From positions 1 through 37,466 of the forward strand of contig JBLMWU010000041.1 of NCBI GenBank assembly GCA_050257395.1: a stretch of DNA of 37,466 nt, given 5' to 3'. The position numbers and the translations under genes are program-made. Under the pieces are notes generated by a model. It saw nothing but the letters and a program-made list of their open reading frames with translations. It ran no database searches and was not told the DNA's origin. This DNA comes from JAIRTY01 sp050257395. GTDB taxonomy: Bacteria > Actinomycetota > Actinomycetes > Streptosporangiales > Streptosporangiaceae. Below, one piece after another: positions 16,267-23,901 of the stretch (position 1 is the stretch's first letter; each line of letters begins with the position of its first letter).

Positions 16267-17577
16267 ATGGCTTCCGGCACCGGCCTTGGCTGGCCAGAAG
16301 AGTCGCTGCCGCGCACGCTGCGGTGGGCCAGGGATGAATCGCGCCTGACCGTGAGCGGCCTGGGCTGGCCGGCGGCCAGAGCGAACGGAATGTCCAGTGC
16401 TATCAGGCCGGAGACGGCAGGCAGGGAGCAGGGATCGGTGGGTGGCTCCGGTGCACATGAACGTCCGCAACGTGAAGGCGGCCCGGGCCTGCCCGGCGGC
16501 TTGTCTGAGGCAGCCCCGTCCGGGCGGCACGCCGTGGCCGGCTCCGATCCCGGCGGCGGGGACCCGCAGCAGGAAGAAGAATCCGCCCGCCGGGTGCGGC
16601 GCGCGTTGTCGGCGGCGGTTTCACGTGAATCCACCGGCGAGGGCCCGCCGGTCCCGGACCAACGGGAGGCGGAGGTGATCGTGCCCGCGGCCCGCGGCCC
16701 GGTGGCCGACACCCCGCTGGCCCGGGCGGCCGAGGCGGCGGTCGCGGCCCGCGCCAGCCGCCGGCACCGGGACTGGCCGCGTCCGCAGGCCTGCCGGGTG
16801 ATCACCATCGCCAACCAGAAGGGCGGGGTCGGCAAGACGACCTCGGCCGTGAACCTGGCGGCCAGCCTGGCCATGCACGGCGCCCGGGTGCTCGTGGTGG
16901 ACCTCGACCCGCAGGGGAACGCATCCACGGCGCTGGACGTCGATCACCGCGCGGGGACCCCCTCCATCTACAACGTCCTGGTCGATGACACGCCGCTGGA
17001 TAACATCGTCCGGCCGGTGAGCGAGATCCAGCAGCTGCAGTGCGCGCCCGCCACCATCGACCTGGCCGGCGCCGAGATCGAGCTGGTGCCGATGGTGGCC
17101 CGGGAAGCCCGGCTGCGCCGCGCGCTGGACTCCTACGACCTCTCCCGGCACGACTACGTGTTCATCGACTGCCCGCCGTCCCTGGGGCTGCTGACGGTCA
17201 ACGCGCTCGTTGCCGCCGCGGAGGTGCTCATCCCGATCCAGTGCGAGTACTACGCGCTGGAAGGCCTGGAGCAGCTGCTGCGGACGGTGGACCTGGTCCG
17301 CGGCCACCTGAACCGCGACCTCGCAGTGTCAACGATCCTGCTGACAATGTATGACGCCCGGACCAGGCTCGCCTCCCAGGTCGCGGACGAGGTCCGCGGC
17401 CACTTCGGGGACGTGGTGCTGGGCTCGGTCATCCCCCGCAGCGTCCGGGTCTCCGAGGCGCCCAGCTACGGGCAGTCGGTGATGACCTACGACCCGTCCT
17501 CCAGCGGGGCGGTCGCCTACCTGGAAGCCGCCCGGGAGGTCGCCAGCCGGTCACAGCCGGCCGGCCAGCCGGGCTGA
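16267..17577 (+). CDS. parA: Chromosome partitioning ATPase ParA
   Basis: 436 residues. ParA is a Walker-type ATPase that binds DNA non-specifically and moves ParB-parS complexes. The deviant Walker A is KGGVGKTT at residues 185-192; VVDLDPQGNAS, YVFIDCPPSLGLLTVNAL and RSVRVSEAPSYGQSV are conserved. The N-terminal ~175 residues are an unusual low-complexity extension; ParA cores are ~260 residues. The ATG at 16267 has GAGGAG seven bases upstream, supporting the long form; a shorter form from a downstream start is possible. Codons 118-122 lie on a degenerate parS at 16617. A strong hairpin follows 30 bp after the stop. Confidence 0.95.
   Translation: MASGTGLGWPEESLPRTLRWARDESRLTVSGLGWPAARANGMSSAIRPETAGREQGSVGGSGAHERPQREGGPGLPGGLSEAAPSGRHAVAGSDPGGGDPQQEEESARRVRRALSAAVSRESTGEGPPVPDQREAEVIVPAARGPVADTPLARAAEAAVAARASRRHRDWPRPQACRVITIANQKGGVGKTTSAVNLAASLAMHGARVLVVDLDPQGNASTALDVDHRAGTPSIYNVLVDDTPLDNIVRPVSEIQQLQCAPATIDLAGAEIELVPMVAREARLRRALDSYDLSRHDYVFIDCPPSLGLLTVNALVAAAEVLIPIQCEYYALEGLEQLLRTVDLVRGHLNRDLAVSTILLTMYDARTRLASQVADEVRGHFGDVVLGSVIPRSVRVSEAPSYGQSVMTYDPSSSGAVAYLEAAREVASRSQPAGQPG
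16617..16632. promoter_or_regulatory. Degenerate parS-like site inside parA
   Basis: GGTTTCACGTGAATCC shares the central TTTCACGTGAA palindrome with parS TGTTTCACGTGAAACA but differs at three flanking bases (13 of 16 match). It lies in the long N-terminal coding extension of parA. It may be a weak ParB site or a former parS. Confidence 0.55.
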
Positions 17578-18006
17578 GCCGTAGCACCCCTCCGGCCTCG
17601 CCGGCGGGTCCCCGCCCGGCGGGGACCGGTCACCTGCCAGGCGGTGCTGACCGTCCGGCGGCAGCATGCAGCACGGCCTCAGGAAATTTTGATCATGAAC
17701 GGGCTGGCGCCGTGGGCCGCTCCCGCCGCCCGGCGCGGCTCGCGGCGGATCGTGCCACCGGGCGCCGCGTTGGCACGCAGACCGGGCGGTCCGGCAGAAG
17801 TAGCCGCCAGGCTCGCTTATGGTGGCGATGCCGGGTATCCGGTCGGGCTGCCGGGACGGGGCGCTCCAGGAGTGGGATGCTGTCCTGGCATGCCCGCCCG
17901 GGCAGTCCCGGCACGGCCCCGCACGCATCGGTGCCGCAGCCGGGCGGCCACCCCGGTGCGGGCGCAGGGCGAGCAGGCTCATGAGGGCAGCACGAGGAGA
18001 CATCTG
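17578..18006. other. parA-parB intergenic region (429 bp)
   Basis: This gap is unusual because parA and parB often abut. It holds the hairpin at 17607-17627, a short AT-rich patch near 17690-17705 and otherwise nothing I can assign. The parB frame is open through it, but the predicted peptide is unlike ParB. Confidence 0.6.
17607..17627 (+). terminator. Strong hairpin after parA
   Basis: A perfect 9-bp stem (GGTCCCCGC / GCGGGGACC) around the triloop CCG, 30 bp after the parA stop. There is no T tract. If it terminates transcription, parB would need its own promoter in the following 380 bp. Confidence 0.45.
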
Positions 18007-18972
18007 ATGGCGCAGCAGAAGCGGGGGCTCGGCAAGGGCCTGGGGGCGCTCATCCCGGCGGCCCCGCCAGCAGGCGGGCTGGGCGGGAGCGGCGGTTTCC
18101 CGGGTGACGCGGCCGCGGCCCTGGCTCCGGCGGGCTCCGCTCCGGAGACGGCGGGCGGCGCGTACTTCGACGAGGTCGCCATCGGCTCCATCACCCCGAA
18201 CCCGCGCCAGCCACGGCAGAACTTCGACGAGGAGGCCCTGGACGAACTGGCCGCCTCCATCGGGGAGGTTGGCCTGCTCCAGCCCATCGTGGTGCGCCGG
18301 GTCATGCCGTCCCGGTATGAGCTGGTGATGGGTGAGCGCCGGTGGCGCGCCTGCCAGCAGGCAGGGCTGGAGTACATCCCGGCCATCGTCCGGGTCACCG
18401 CCGACGATGAGCTGCTGCGCGAAGCGCTGATGGAGAACCTCCACCGCGAGCAGCTCAACCCGCTGGAAGAGGCAGCGGCCTATCAGCAGCTGCTCGATGA
18501 CTTCGGGGCAACCCACGACGAACTGGCCCGGAAGGTCGGCCGCTCGCGCCCGCACATCTCCAACACGCTCCGGCTGCTGAACCTGTCGTCGCGGGTGCAG
18601 CAGCGGGTGGCGGCCGGCGTGCTCAGCGCCGGGCATGCCCGGGCGCTGCTGGCCCTGGAGGACGCCGCCGCCCAGGACCACCTGGCGCACCGGATCGTCG
18701 CGGAAGGGCTCTCCGTCCGGACGGTGGAAGAGATCGTCGCCATGGGCGGGCAGGCAGCGGCCAAGCAGCGCCGCGCGCCGGTGAAGGCCCCGGTCCAACC
18801 GGCGATCAGGGACCTCGCCGACCGGCTGTCGGACACCTTCGAGACCCGGGTGAAGGTGGAAGTCGGAAAGCGCGACAAGGGCAAGATCGTGGTGGAGTTC
18901 GCCTCCCTGGAGGACCTGGAGCGGATCGTGGCCGCCATGTCGCCCGGCTGGACGCAGGCGGAGTCCGCCTGA
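18007..18972 (+). CDS. parB: Chromosome partitioning protein ParB
   Basis: 321 residues from the ATG at 18007 (MAQQKRGLGKGLGALIP), which follows GAGGAG. ParB is a CTPase clamp that loads at parS and spreads. The N-terminal RGLGKGLGALI motif for ParA contact is present. The ParB/Srx CTP-binding boxes include FDEEALDELAASIGEVGLLQ, GERRWRA near residue 110 and ENLHREQLNPLEEA near 144. The helix-turn-helix for parS is ATHDELARKVGRSRPHISNTLRLL. The C-terminal domain, KVEVGKRDKGKIVVEF through LERIVAAM, is the dimerisation region. It pairs with parA and with parS-like sites at 16617, 19271 and 20103. Confidence 0.97.
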   Translation: MAQQKRGLGKGLGALIPAAPPAGGLGGSGGFPGDAAAALAPAGSAPETAGGAYFDEVAIGSITPNPRQPRQNFDEEALDELAASIGEVGLLQPIVVRRVMPSRYELVMGERRWRACQQAGLEYIPAIVRVTADDELLREALMENLHREQLNPLEEAAAYQQLLDDFGATHDELARKVGRSRPHISNTLRLLNLSSRVQQRVAAGVLSAGHARALLALEDAAAQDHLAHRIVAEGLSVRTVEEIVAMGGQAAAKQRRAPVKAPVQPAIRDLADRLSDTFETRVKVEVGKRDKGKIVVEFASLEDLERIVAAMSPGWTQAESA

Positions 18973-19270
18973 CCCAGATTGCCGGTGGCCTCCTCCGGCT
19001 CTGGCGGGGGCAGACCCCGTGTCCGCGTCCTCCCGGCCGTGCCAGCATGCGGCCACCCGTGCATGGCAGCCGGGCGGAACCAGCTCTGTCCCTGCCTGTG
19101 GCGGCTCGCACGGGATTCTCAGGCTGGACCCCCATCTCTGGCTGCCCGCCGGAGCGGGTGCATGCACTGCCGGGCTGGGGGACCAGCGGCGCGGTGGGCG
19201 GTGGCTGGCGGCGTGTTGACGGCGCGCGGGCGGAAGCGGCGGCTCTGCGGCGCGGCCTCCTTCTGGAGTC

Positions 19271-19286
19271 TGTTTCACGTGAAACG
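19271..19286. promoter_or_regulatory. parS site
   Basis: TGTTTCACGTGAAACG, 15 of 16 bases of parS consensus TGTTTCACGTGAAACA, about 300 bp downstream of parB. This is an expected ParB loading site near the origin. Confidence 0.92.
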
Positions 19287-19664
19287 GCGACCACGATCGC
19301 CGGCGGGTGCCCTGGTCGCTAGGAGACAGCACGGCGTCAGTCAGCTGCCTGCGGACCGCTGCCGGCCGGAGCAGCCGGGCCTGTGCCCGTCTTCTCCGGC
19401 GGCGTCCCGCCGGAGCCGGATTCCCGTATCCGGCCCGGACGGCAGTCAGCCGCATCAACTGTGCGCCGCAGAGCCATCGCTGCCACATCACGCAGCACCC
19501 GGGCTCACACAAGACAGCCACGGCCGCGAGCACGGCGTGCGCGTCGCGGTGGCGCCGTGCACGGGGCAGGGAATCCCGGCCTGCACTGCGGCCTTGGCGC
19601 GAACGCGGACCGGGTGCCGGTGGGGTGTCGGTGGGCATCCCTGGGCCGTCCCACCGGTGGACAG

Positions 19665-19822
19665 CCACTCAGCTACCGGTGCGCTACGCCAGTGCCAGCA
19701 CCCGGGCGCCGCCGCAGCTGTCCCGGATGCGCGTCGCGAGGGACTGGTCATCCGGTCATCCGGCCGGCAGGCTGCGGGTCCAGCCAGTGAATCCCGTCTG
19801 CTACCCCGGCTGGATCCGCGGC
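19665..19822. repeat. Direct repeat block A
   Basis: Begins CCACTCAGCTACCGGTGCGC and ends with GGTCCAGCCAGTGAATCCC plus a short tail. It matches block B (19836-20045) along its length, including CGCTACGCCAG, GGTCATCCGGCC and GGGTCCAGC cores, with scattered substitutions. Between the two parS sites. Confidence 0.8.
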
Positions 19823-19835
19823 CGTCTGGCCGGTC

Positions 19836-20045
19836 CTCACTCACCCACCTACCGTTGCGCTACGCCAGCGCCAGCACCCAGGCGCCGCCCCGCAGTCGGC
19901 CCGGATTCCGCGCTGCGGGGGCGGCTGAAGTGCGAACCGGTCATCCGGCCGGCCGTCGGCCCGCGGGTCCAGCAGGTGAATCCCACTCTGCCGCCCGGGT
20001 CCAGCAGGTGAATCCCACTCTGCCGCCCGGCTGGACGCCTGCGGA
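19836..20045. repeat. Direct repeat block B
   Basis: The second copy of the same block, longer because it contains an extra 32-bp tandem unit at 19965-20028. Shared words with block A are GCGCTACGCCAGYGCCAGCA and GGTCATCCGGCCGG. Divergence between blocks suggests an old duplication. Confidence 0.8.
19965..20028. repeat. Exact 32-bp tandem duplication
   Basis: Two identical adjacent 32-bp units, 19965-19996 and 19997-20028, each beginning GGGTCCAGCAGGTGAATCCC. Perfect identity suggests a recent slippage event within block B. Confidence 0.95.
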
Positions 20046-20102
20046 CGGACCTGCCTGTGGCCCAGGCCAGCCAGGTCGGCCCGGACGCCGCGGCCCCCGC
20101 GG

Positions 20103-20118
20103 TGTTTCACGTGAAACG
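20103..20118. promoter_or_regulatory. parS site
   Basis: TGTTTCACGTGAAACG, identical to the site at 19271 and 832 bp from it, immediately before the 3' end of the threonine aldolase gene. Confidence 0.92.
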
Positions 20119-20129
20119 GCGCCGGATGC

Positions 20130-21173
20130 TCAGTGGACGGGCTGCCCGGCTTCCGCGACCGCGCGGATGCTGGCGATGAAGGTGTCCACGTCTTCGGCGG
20201 TGGTGTCGAAGGCGGTCATCCACCGGACGACCGACTCTCCCTCGTCCCACACGTGGAAGTGCCATTCCCGCTGCAATTCCGCCACCCACGCGGCGTCCAA
20301 AGCGGCGAAAACGGCGTTGGAGTCCACTGGCTGGCTGAGGGTCACGCCGGGAATCTGCCCGACCCCGTCGGCCAGCCGCCGCGCCATGGCATTCGCATGC
20401 CGGGCGCTGCGCAGCCAGAGGTCGTCTTCCAGCAATGCCAGGAACTGTGCGGCGAGGTACCGCATCTTGGAGGCAAGCTGCATTTGCTGCTTGCGGTGGT
20501 AAGGGACGGCCGGGATCAGCTTCTCGTTCATCACGACGACTGCCTCGGCGCCGAGCGCGCCGTTCTTGGTTCCGCCGAAACTCAGCACATCCACATTGGC
20601 GGCGATGTCCGCCAGCGTGCAGCTGAGAAAGGCAGCGGCGTTGGCGAGCCGGGCGCCATCGAGATACAGCAGCAGCCCTTCCTCGCGGCAGAACGCGGCC
20701 AGCGCCTGCAGTTCCGGCAGCGAATAGCAGGTGCCGAGTTCGGTCGCCTGGGTGATGGCCACCGCCGCGGGCTGGACGCGGTGCTCGTCGGCGCGCCCGG
20801 TCAGCCGGGTGGCAACGAGTTCCGGGGTCAGCTTGCCGCCCGGCGCGGGCACGGTCAGCAGCTTGTTGCCCAGGATGCGTTCTGCCGCCCCGCACTCGTC
20901 CGTGTTGAGGTGAGCGCTCTCAGCGCAGATGACCCCCTCGTACGGGCGCAGCATCAGGCTCAGCCCGAGGACGTTGGCGGCCGTCCCGGTGAACACGAAG
21001 TAGACACCGCCTCGGGCGCCGAACGCGTCCCGCAGCGCAGAAGCCGCCTGCTGCGTCCAGGGGTCGTCGCCATACGCCACGGCGTCGCCCTCGTTGGCGA
21101 GCGCGAGCATGCGCAAAACCGAGTCGTGGGTGCCCGCATGGTTGTCACTGCCGAAGCTCTTGTGTGGAGTCAC
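20130..21173 (-). CDS. ltaE: Low-specificity L-threonine aldolase family enzyme
   Basis: 347 residues, typical for the beta-eliminating-lyase/threonine aldolase family, a PLP fold type I enzyme. The likely reaction is cleavage of L-threonine (or allo-threonine) to glycine and acetaldehyde. The N-terminal FGSDNHAGTHDSVLRML, FVFTGTAANVLGLSLM and LYLDGARLANAA (Asp172 for the PLP nitrogen) are conserved; the PLP lysine is K203 in SFGGTKNGALGAEAVV. The start is GTG at 21173. It lies 274 bp after the ddl-like gene on the same strand, separated by repeat copy 2, and runs toward parB. Related PLP lyases cannot be fully excluded by sequence. Confidence 0.88.
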   Translation of the reverse strand: MTPHKSFGSDNHAGTHDSVLRMLALANEGDAVAYGDDPWTQQAASALRDAFGARGGVYFVFTGTAANVLGLSLMLRPYEGVICAESAHLNTDECGAAERILGNKLLTVPAPGGKLTPELVATRLTGRADEHRVQPAAVAITQATELGTCYSLPELQALAAFCREEGLLLYLDGARLANAAAFLSCTLADIAANVDVLSFGGTKNGALGAEAVVVMNEKLIPAVPYHRKQQMQLASKMRYLAAQFLALLEDDLWLRSARHANAMARRLADGVGQIPGVTLSQPVDSNAVFAALDAAWVAELQREWHFHVWDEGESVVRWMTAFDTTAEDVDTFIASIRAVAEAGQPVH

Positions 21174-21238
21174 GGCCCGAGCCTAACCGCCACTCAACCA
21201 AGCCAGAGAAACCGCGCCACCCCGGCCTACGGACGAGC

Positions 21239-21441
21239 ACCCAGACGGGCGCGATGCCCTCCAGCCCGAGCGAGCCAAAGGACAGCGAAGCCACCCAGTC
21301 TGCCGGGCGCCCAGCCGGAGGGGCCCAGGCCGGAGTGAGCCAAAGGGCCGCGCCGCCGTCTGGACTGACGAGCGACGAGCGCCAGCGAGGAGCGAGGAGG
21401 GAAGACGGCGGACTCCAGCGGCCCGGAGGCGAGCGAAGGCC
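21239..21441 (-). repeat. Interspersed structured repeat, copy 2
   Basis: On the minus strand this repeats copy 1. The outer stem arms are 21418-21424 and 21345-21351 (GGGCCGC/GCGGCCC). The inner arms are 21403-21411 and 21353-21361 (CCGCCGTCT/AGACGGCGG). Both stems are intact although the internal bulge has a C-to-T change and the loop has one extra base. The head of the unit starts within about 7 bp of the ddl-like stop codon (21448) and the tail extends toward the threonine aldolase start, with GAGCCAAAGG words repeated. Confidence 0.88.
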
Positions 21442-21447
21442 AGAGAA

Positions 21448-22395
21448 TCAGCCGCGGGTGGCTGCCAGCTCCAGCAGGTCTCGGCAGGTCTCGCCGAGAC
21501 TCCGGCCATCCGCAGCCAGCGCCATCGGCAGGGTGCTGGTCTCGGTCATACCCGGCGCCACGTTCACTTCCAGGAAGCAGGGCTGATCGCCGGTCACGAT
21601 GAGGTCGGTGCGGGAAAGGTCCCGCAGCCCCAGCGCCCGGTGGGCGGTGACCGCCGCGTCCATGGCCGCCGCCAGCGCCGCCGCGGGCAGCCGGGCAGGG
21701 ACGAAGAAACGGGTCTGCCCGGCCGTGTAGCGGGCGCCGTAGTCGTAGCTGCCGCCGACCGGGTCGATCTCCACCGGGGGCAGCGCGCGCGGGCCGTCCC
21801 CCAGGTCGATCACTGCGACGGCCACCTCGGTGCCGACGATGCACCGTTCGATGAGGGCGGTGTCCCCGTAGGCGAAGCAGCCGATCATGGCGCCGGGGAA
21901 TTCCGCGGCCGTCATCACCCGGGCAGCGCCGAGCGCCGACCCGCCCCGGGCCGGCTTGACGAACAGCGGCAGCCCGAGCCGGTCGATGATGCGTTCCAGC
22001 ACGGCGGTCGCGCCCAGGTCATGGAATGTCTCCCGGGGCAGGGTGACCGACTCCGGGGTCACCAGGCCCGCCGCCCGGACGATGGCCTTGGCGGTGGGCT
22101 TGTCGAACGCGAAACGGCAGGCGCCGGCGTCCGAGCCCACGTAGGGCAGGCCCAGCAGGGAGAGCACTTCACGGATGGAGCCGTCCTCGCCGCACGCGCC
22201 GTGCATCGCGGGGAACACGGCGCTCGGCGGGTCCGCGGTCAGCGCGGGGATCAGGCTGGCGTCAGCGTCCGCGGTGCTCGCCTCCAGGCCAGCTTCCCGG
22301 AGCGCGTCCCGCAGCCGGTCACCGGACCGCAGGGACACCTCCCGCTCCGGGGACAGGCCGCCGGCCAGGATGACGATGTGGCCCAGGTCGCTCAT
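21448..22395 (-). CDS. D-alanine--D-alanine ligase-like ATP-grasp protein
   Basis: 315 residues, the length of a bacterial Ddl. ATP-grasp features: LSPEREVSLRSG at the N-terminus (Glu18), HGACGEDGSIRE, LFVKPARGGSALG, DYGARY, and the metal-binding LEVNVAPGMTETSTLP. It is atypical at key places: the EGSSVG loop reads GGSALG (residues 151-156, Glu to Gly, second Ser to Ala), and the usual AKY before the active-site tyrosine is ARY (221-223). D-Ala-D-Ala ligation is therefore the best but not a certain function; another dipeptide or amino-acid ligation is possible. The ATG overlaps the aminotransferase stop in an ATGA, so they are co-translated. Confidence 0.82.
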   Translation of the reverse strand: MSDLGHIVILAGGLSPEREVSLRSGDRLRDALREAGLEASTADADASLIPALTADPPSAVFPAMHGACGEDGSIREVLSLLGLPYVGSDAGACRFAFDKPTAKAIVRAAGLVTPESVTLPRETFHDLGATAVLERIIDRLGLPLFVKPARGGSALGAARVMTAAEFPGAMIGCFAYGDTALIERCIVGTEVAVAVIDLGDGPRALPPVEIDPVGGSYDYGARYTAGQTRFFVPARLPAAALAAAMDAAVTAHRALGLRDLSRTDLIVTGDQPCFLEVNVAPGMTETSTLPMALAADGRSLGETCRDLLELAATRG

Positions 22396-23756
22396 GACGG
22401 CCGGTCTGCGCCAGCTGGGCCGGTCAGGTCACGCGGCCCGGCCAGGGCCGCCCCCCGCGGCAGCACCGTGGGGCCGAAGGTGGAGCGCAGTTCGACCTCG
22501 GAGCCCACGACCTCAGCCAGCCGCCGGACGCCTTCCCGGATCCGGCCGGGCTCGGGGAAGCAGTAGGACAGCCGAAGGTACTCTGAGCCGGCGCCGTCGG
22601 CGTAGAAGCCGATCCCGGGTACGTAGGCGACCCGGGACGACACGGCACGGGGCAGCATCGCCTTGGCATCCAGCCCTTCCGGGAGCTGGAGCCACACGTA
22701 GAAGCCGCCAGCGGGCCGGGTCCACCGGCAGCCCTCCGGCATCACCGCGCTCAGGGCGCCGAGCATCGCGTCCCGGCGCTCCCGGTACAGCTCCCGGAAG
22801 ACCTTGACCTGCTCCTGCCACGGCTGGGTCGCCAGGTACTCGCGGACCATGAGCTGGGCCAGGCTGGAATGGCACAGCACGGCTGCTTCCGCGGCCAGCA
22901 CCAGCTTGTCGCGGATCCCGGGGGGCGCCAGCGCCCAGCCGACCCGCAGCCCCGGGGCGATGGTCTTGGAGAACGTCCCGAGATAGACGACGCCCTGCGG
23001 GTCGTCGGCCCGCAGGGCCCGCAGTGGCTCGGAGTCGAAGCCGAGCAGCCCGTACGGGTTGTCCTCGATGACCAGCAGGCCCGCGCGCTGGCAGATCTCC
23101 AGCACCTGGGGGCGGCGCTGCTGGCTGAGCGTGACCCCGGCCGGGTTGTGAAAGGACGGCACGGTGTACAGGAACTTGACCCGCTGGCCAGCGGCGGAAA
23201 GCCGGCTGATGGTCTCGGCCAGCGCCTCCGGGATGAGCCCGTCGTCGTCCATCGGCACGTGCACGACCTGCGCCTGGTAGGACGTGAACGTGCCGAGCGC
23301 GCCCACGTAGGACGGGCCCTCGGCGAGCACCACGTCACCCGGATCCACGAAGATGCGGGTGATCAGGTCCAGGGCCTGCTGCGACCCGACGGTCACCACG
23401 ACCTCGTCGGGATGTGCCCGGATGCCCTCCAGCGCCATCACGTCGCAGATGCTCTCGCGCAGGCCGGGATCTCCCTGGCCGGAGCCGTACTGCAGCGCCA
23501 CCGCGCCGCGGTCGGCGACGAGCTGGCCCGCCATCTCGCCGACGGCGTCGAGCGGCAGCGCCGGGATGAACGGCATGCCACCGGCCAGCGACACGATCTC
23601 CGGTCTGGCCGCCACCGCGAACAGCGCCCGGATCTCTGAAGCGACCATGCCGCGGGCGCGTTCGGCGTAATGGTCAACGTAGGGATCGATCCGCGACCCC
23701 TGCGCCTGGGCGGCCGCCGGCGGGGTGCCATGATCCGGACGTGACTGCGGTGGCAT
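22392..23756 (-). CDS. PLP-dependent aminotransferase, class I/II
   Basis: 454 residues from the ATG at 23756 (MPPQSRPDHG), preceded by AGAGGAGGG; an in-frame extension upstream overlaps the GNAT gene and is not credible. The fold type I core is clear: VSLAGGMPFIPALPLD, QYGSGQGDPGLRE, SQQALDLI, SFHNPAG (Asn204), EDNPYG (Asp232) and the PLP lysine K264 in GTFSKTIAPGLRVGW. It resembles 2-aminoadipate/aromatic or broad-range transaminases of the LysN/MocR-related group. The substrate cannot be read from sequence. It is translationally coupled to the ddl-like ATP-grasp gene, suggesting use of its product or substrate there. Confidence 0.88.
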   Translation of the reverse strand: MPPQSRPDHGTPPAAAQAQGSRIDPYVDHYAERARGMVASEIRALFAVAARPEIVSLAGGMPFIPALPLDAVGEMAGQLVADRGAVALQYGSGQGDPGLRESICDVMALEGIRAHPDEVVVTVGSQQALDLITRIFVDPGDVVLAEGPSYVGALGTFTSYQAQVVHVPMDDDGLIPEALAETISRLSAAGQRVKFLYTVPSFHNPAGVTLSQQRRPQVLEICQRAGLLVIEDNPYGLLGFDSEPLRALRADDPQGVVYLGTFSKTIAPGLRVGWALAPPGIRDKLVLAAEAAVLCHSSLAQLMVREYLATQPWQEQVKVFRELYRERRDAMLGALSAVMPEGCRWTRPAGGFYVWLQLPEGLDAKAMLPRAVSSRVAYVPGIGFYADGAGSEYLRLSYCFPEPGRIREGVRRLAEVVGSEVELRSTFGPTVLPRGAALAGPRDLTGPAGADRPS

Positions 23757-23901
23757 CGCCGGGCCCTCCTCTGCTGGTGGGTACCATGTCAGGGTACGGG
23801 CTGGTGGCGGACATACCGGGTGAGACCCAGGAATCCGCCTGCCGCGGCCCGCTGAAGCACCACCGCTCACGCCCGCTGCTGCGACCACAATGAGGTGCCA
23901 G

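Larger units (their letters stand above)
18973..20129. other. Gene-free region carrying parS sites and a duplicated block
   Basis: 1157 bp between convergent parB and the threonine aldolase gene. I see no supported coding sequence. It contains two near-consensus parS sites, a direct duplication of about 155 bp and an exact 32-bp tandem repeat, all listed separately. The first ~300 bp after parB show nothing else I can assign. Confidence 0.75.

Noticed and set aside
17644..18006. Extended N-terminus for ParB
   Set aside because: The extra residues show no ParB similarity, and the ATG at 18007 has a strong ribosome site and the conserved RGLGKGLGALI start.
17551..19668. A 705-codon minus-strand open frame across the parAB region
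   Set aside because: It overlaps parB, which has clear family motifs, and its translated product shows no recognisable domain.
19665..19700. tRNA-like D-arm words (GTAGCGCACCGGTAG on minus) in the duplicated blocks
   Set aside because: No anticodon arm, T arm or acceptor pairing could be placed around either copy, so this is not a tRNA gene.
19965..20028. CRISPR array
   Set aside because: The two 32-bp units are directly adjacent with no spacers and no cas genes are nearby.
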